Part shown: positions 34,101 to 40,100 of the stretch, piece after piece
Position numbering within the stretch: position 1 is the stretch's first letter
How the letters are laid out: every line of letters starts with the position of its first letter
Assembly: GCA_949285605.1 (NCBI GenBank)
Contig: CASDZI010000008.1
Location: 1 to 44,400 of the forward strand
Length of the DNA: 44,400 bases
Direction of reading: 5' to 3'
Origin: an uncultured Christensenella sp.
GTDB lineage: Bacteria > Bacillota > Clostridia > Christensenellales > DTU072
Position numbers and translations under genes: made by a program
Notes under the pieces: generated by a model
Seen by the model: the letters and a program-made list of their open reading frames with translations, nothing else
What the model was told of the DNA's origin: nothing
Database searches by the model: none

Positions 34101-37100
34101 AAAGTATTCTTCGAAGACAACCGAGAACTTTATCCTTACGGCGCCGACAGTGAAGGCAATATCGAGATAGAGGAGCTCTACAGTAACGGCAGTCTGATAG
34201 ACAGACTCTATCTTACCGATGAACTTTACGTGATGTACGAAAGCGGATACGACGAAAAGGTTTCTCTCGGAAAAGACTATACTACCGAAAGGATAGTTTA
34301 CGCTACCTACGATCCGGTTACCGGAACCTTAGGCGCCGAGGGAGCTACCGTTATAACGGGAGAAGGCTTCAGTTACAAGATACCCTATATGAGCTATTCC
34401 GAAGGCAAACAGATCGTCATCAACGCCATCATCGGACAGCACGGCTATGCGCAATGGCAGCTGGATGCGATGGTGACCGAGATCATGCTTTCCAACACGC
34501 CGCTCCTTTACACCCTCAATGCGGCTAAGCAGGAGGCGTACGATAAACTTTACGAAACGCTGGACGCTTACGGAAAACTGCAGTGGACAAAGACCTTGAC
34601 CGAAAACGGTAACAACAAAGCTTCGGCGTGGGATGCCTGGTATGCGATTTATTCCGAACCGGGCAACGCCGCTACTTACAGCGTGAACGATACCCTCAAG
34701 CTCGATATTCTTCTTACCTCGGTAAGACTTGCTCACAGCACGTTGACCTACGAAGCGGCTCAGGCTCAGGCTTATCAGCGACTCATCAACGAAAACAGTA
34801 ATCCCGACGCCGACCTGAACCTGATAAGCGTTACCGAATTGAGAAATCTTTATGCCGAGATAACCGACGCCAATCCGCTTCTGACGGTAAGACAGCTGCA
34901 AGCCAAGACCTTCGAGACCTGGCGTAACGAACGCACCAGAAGCGAAATAGACATCGTGAGGACCGTGATAGCCCGTAACGCCCGTGCGGCAGGCAGTGCG
35001 GTCATCATTCCCGACAAAAACTTCACCATAGACAGTCTGCCTTCGGCTATAACCATAAGTTATGCCGAAGTTACCGACGTGTACGGCAAATATTCGCCCG
35101 TTTCCACCAAGGTGACCTGGATAGTGGACGAAGACCAGTTACTCGATGTGATCGGACTTAACGGTGCGGTGGTTTACGCCGAAGTCGTCATTAAGGACGA
35201 ACTGTTCGGCAATCAGACCTTGAGAGGCGTTGCCATCGTCATCAATCAGATGAAAGTAACCGACGTTCTTTTCGGCAATTCCGACAACTTTGCCGTAAAC
35301 GCTTATCACGAAAGCGACATCGATAATATCCTGAAAGACTATTATTACGAAGACATTACTAACTCTAGCGATTCGTTTATAAGCATAAAAGTCGACGACA
35401 GGACCATATCGATCCCGTCCGGCGGTTGGGACAACGCTTTCTGGGAACTCGCTACCGATCCTACCGAAAAATACGAAGAGACCGACTTCAACAAAGTTAT
35501 CTGGCGTTACGTCGACGACACCAACGGTAACGGCGATTACACCGACGACGGACTGAGCTACCATAACGACGGCAGCAGAGGTTCGCATAAGATCCAGATC
35601 TACGTTCGCAGCAAAAACTACGACACCTCTTCCGCAAGCGGACGTTGGAGCTATCCGGTTACCCTCGATTTGACGGCGCTCAATAAATATGATTACAACG
35701 CCAGCGGTTATGTGGTGACCAACGTACAAGTTGACGCCACCGTCAGCGCAGTGGAAAGCGTGGAAATCGACGGAGTCAAAGACGCTGCGGATATCGCTTA
35801 TAACGACCTCGAAGACAAGTACGTCATCAGCATCGATCCCGAAAAGATCAAACTGGGAGACGAGCAGACCATACTGTTCGACGTGGTTTATGCCGGCGGA
35901 CAAGAAGACACCATAAAGGGTCGTTTCGAACTCGACGAAAACAGCGGCTTCTACAGCAAGGAGAGTATCGAAAGCAGAATAATCTTCGGCGACAAGACCA
36001 ACAACATCCAGTATCTCGACGTAATAATCAAGAATAAAGCCATCTGGACGTTCACCGAAGTATCCTCGGTAAGCTATTACAGACTTAACGAAGCCGAAGA
36101 AAAGGTGTTCGTGGATATGAACGGCTGGATAGGCTCGGCGATGGAAGACCTCGACGAACTCCTGCCCACGCACGCCGAAGTCAGAGGCATCAACGCGTCC
36201 GGCATAGTCAGCACCGCAAATCTTGCGGTCACCTGGTCGAATATCACTCCTTACGGCCTGAACGGACGTACGACAAGCGGTAGCGTGCCCACGGCAGACG
36301 TCTCGATAGGCGACGAGACCTTCGGTTATCTCCGTTATTACGGTATAAAACTCAATATCGGAGCGGAGAGAGTGGTTTCCGTCGTCAGCGCCGATTTACC
36401 GGAATCCGTCAAGATCGACCCGTACGGAGAACAGGATCTCGAATGGTTGGCCAATGCCTATTCCTCGGTCAAAGTCAACACCGTTTACGTGGCGGCGAAC
36501 GGCACCGAAAGACAGGCGGTCAGAACGGTTGACGCCATAGTGGAAATTTCCGACATCGACTTACTCGCCTATCGTCAGTCCGGTTTTGCGGAAACGGCAT
36601 TCCCGGTAAGATTCTATCTCGGCAATACCGTTGAAGAAGGTATCTACGGGGCGTTCGACGTCAGACACGAAGAAGTCAGAGAGATAGTGCTTTGGGACAG
36701 AAGCTTACAGGCGCTTTACATCAAAGACGAGACCGGAGCAAGTCTGAGTTATATCAGCGGCGACATTTACAACGTCATCGACTTCGAGGATTACCGTTAC
36801 TTCATCCTTTACGGTAGCGGAAGCGAAGCCGTGGAAGTGAAAGACGTGGTCTGGAGCGGCCTCGACAATATCGTCTATAACGCAAACGGCGGTCAGTACA
36901 CCGTTACCGCCACCATAGGCGAAGGCGAACTCAGACAGTCGGTGGAGGTTACCGTAATTATCGACAGAGCGTTGTTGACGGGCATTCAGGTCATCGGCGG
37001 CGAAGACGGGACCGATCCCGACGCATATCTGCCTGCCGTAAACGGCTCGGACGGACTGGTGGAAAAACTGGTCATCGAACCGTTCTACGGTTTCGTCAAC

Positions 37101-40100
37101 CTGCCTGCGAAGGTGAACGCTCAAATCAATATCGGCGGAGGCCAGACGGTATTCCGTGAAGTTTATGTGGAATGGGACGGCTCCCTTGTCAGTGCGGATA
37201 TGACTCTCGCAGGCGGCGAGTATGAGAAAGGCGAGACCGCCACGCTGGCGTACGCTACCGTTTACGACCTCGACGAGAACGGAGAAAGGATAGGAGTTCA
37301 GACCATATCGTTAAGCGTATCCGTACCCGACAGAACGGTATTGAAGTATCAAGTAAGTTATAACGGGACCGATTATATCGACCTCAACGATTTACTTTAT
37401 AATTCCGAAGTAAATCCCGAAAACTTCACCAACGAACTGTTGCTCAACTCCTATACTATGCAGAACGCGTTGGTTGCCGATCCGAGGTTCAACACCGCCT
37501 ACAGAGAATACAGCGACGCCTTTACGGTAGTCAACGAGAAAGGCGAAACGATCGTCAACGATAAGTTCACGTTCTTCAGAAATGTGAAAGTCGTAGCCAG
37601 AGGCGAATTCGAGATCGACTACGAACTCACCGCAGCCAACTATGCGGCTATAAGCAAAGTCAGCGGTGACCTCTACGGCGGACACAGCGTAGAAATACTC
37701 CTTAACGTAGGACAGGCAGTCAACGGCGAAACCGGTCTTACCTGCGCTTCCGACGCTTATTCGATGAGAGTAACGCCGAACGTGACGGCAGACAGAGAAG
37801 GCAGTTTCGACGAAAGTCTGAAAGTAAGGATACTCGATATGACTTACGACGGCGGGTTGGATAAGGATATTTACTATATCGACCTGTACGGCGTGATCCG
37901 CAACACGGCTTTCGACGGAATAACCTTCGAAGAGAGCGTAATTTATCCCGAAGACACGTTAAGAGACGTAGTCATCTACGGCCGCGATCGCGAAAACTAC
38001 TACCGTCTCGACGGAAACGGGAACAGAGAAGAAATCGTGACCTACACCTTCGAGGAAGTAAATTACGACGGCAGCAACGTAAATTACAACTGGTTCGACA
38101 TAGTCGGTATCGATACGACCACCGGAGAATTTACGCTCAAAGAACTCAAACGCAGAGGTTCTGCGATAAATTACGGCGCAGGCGTAGGTAAACTTACCGT
38201 AACTTTCGGAAACGACTCGGAAAACCTCTATGCAGGTACGCAGACTTTCTCCATACCGATTATTTACGTTGACAGAACGGTGGAGGAAATAGTATTCAAC
38301 AGCGCAAACGCTCCTTACTACAAATATATCGACTGGAATACCGGCGTCACCGAGCAGGGCTTCGAATTCGATCCGTTCGTGAAATACAACAATTCCGAGA
38401 ACGGATTCGGGGACAACGAGCAGGGCTTCCTGAAGAACGGTAAATACGGAGCCACGTTGGTATTCGGGACCACCGACATAGACCGTATATTCAACAATAA
38501 GGTCAACGACACCTTCGAATACAACCTTACCACCGATCAGCAAGACGTAAGGATAGGAGTGGTATTCGAGGATAAGGACCTTATCTGGAGATACACCGGA
38601 GGAGAATTCGAAGTAGACGCCACCATCGGCAGCGGCAGAGGATTGCAGAAGATAGCCTACAGAGTGAAACTTCTTTCCAGAAGGGTGGACGCAGACAGGG
38701 AAGGCACCGTATTCGGATTCAGTTCCAATATCCTCAAAGACGGTTATACTCAGGAAATCATCAAGGTTTACGATTATATCGGACAAGTTAACGTGGAGAA
38801 GAAGCTCATAGAAATGATCTTCAATACCTCTGTAGACAATAATTTCCAGGTTTACTTCGAAGGGTTCGAAGATCCGATAACCTACACGATGGGCTCCCTT
38901 GCCACCGACGTGGACGGGAAGTATTTCCTCGACGAAAGCGAACTGTCCTACACCGACTTGCAAGGTAACGTATTCAATAACGGAGTTCAGATGAGCTTTA
39001 CTATGGATACCGCAAATTCCATCAGTTACAAGGGCGGTAAACTCAAGTTCACGATGACGATCCCCGGTTACGGAATGGGTTCCGACGGTCAGCAGAAAGC
39101 CTCCGTTACCTTCGAAATGGCGGAACAGTATATTATCTATACTACTCCCGCCGACGATAACGGAGACGAGTTGACTTACGACGAGTTCTTCGCCGACGCC
39201 ATAGCCGCCGACGCGATAGAATACGACACGACATCTCACCGTTGGTTCATCACCAATCCGTACTACTTCATTATGCAGGGCGGCGTCAAGATGCCCGATG
39301 CGATTTACGCTTACGTCACCAACAAAGCCAACTACGAGCGTTATAACGAATTACTGACGACGGCGACGGAAGACGAACTGAACGATTACCTTGAAAGTAT
39401 AGCCGGAGAGATCGACAAGTATAAAGCCAACGTCATCTGGACGGGCGGCAGTCTCGGCAGAGTTACCGTTTACTATAACGATACCGAGAGAGCGACTTCC
39501 ATGACCATGCCGATAGACGACCAGACCTACAGGTTCCGCTTCAACGTGCAGCCGTGGTTGTTCAACGGTATCGAAGGAGCGATAGACGGCTTCGAAGACA
39601 CTACGCCTTACGGTCCGGACGACATCATTCTGTTGCCGACTTCCAGCGGACTTACCAAGGAGCTCAACAGTAAGTTCTATATCCAAGTCGTCTACAACAC
39701 CGACGACAACGGACAGCCGATGTACGACGCTATGTACGGATACGAAATGCATTACACCATCAACGGGGAAGAGAAAGTAGTGACCGTGTATGACGTAAAC
39801 GGCGGAGGAAGCTACAGAGACAATTACAATAAGTGGTACTTCGGAGCGGTCAAGTTCGGATATTCCAACCAATACGCCACCATAACCTTAGGCGGCAAGG
39901 GCGGCCAGACCTTCCGTTGGAAGTTCCTCAAAACCTCCACCAGACAGTGGATCAACAGTAACGTACCGAGCCTGATGGCGTTGTCGGCCGGGAACGAGGT
40001 CGAGTTGCCGAGCAACCTCATTCAGTACTTCGGACAGAGCAATTCCTACGTTATCGAATCCACTCCGGCGGAATACTACATTCCGATAGAGTATCTGAGC

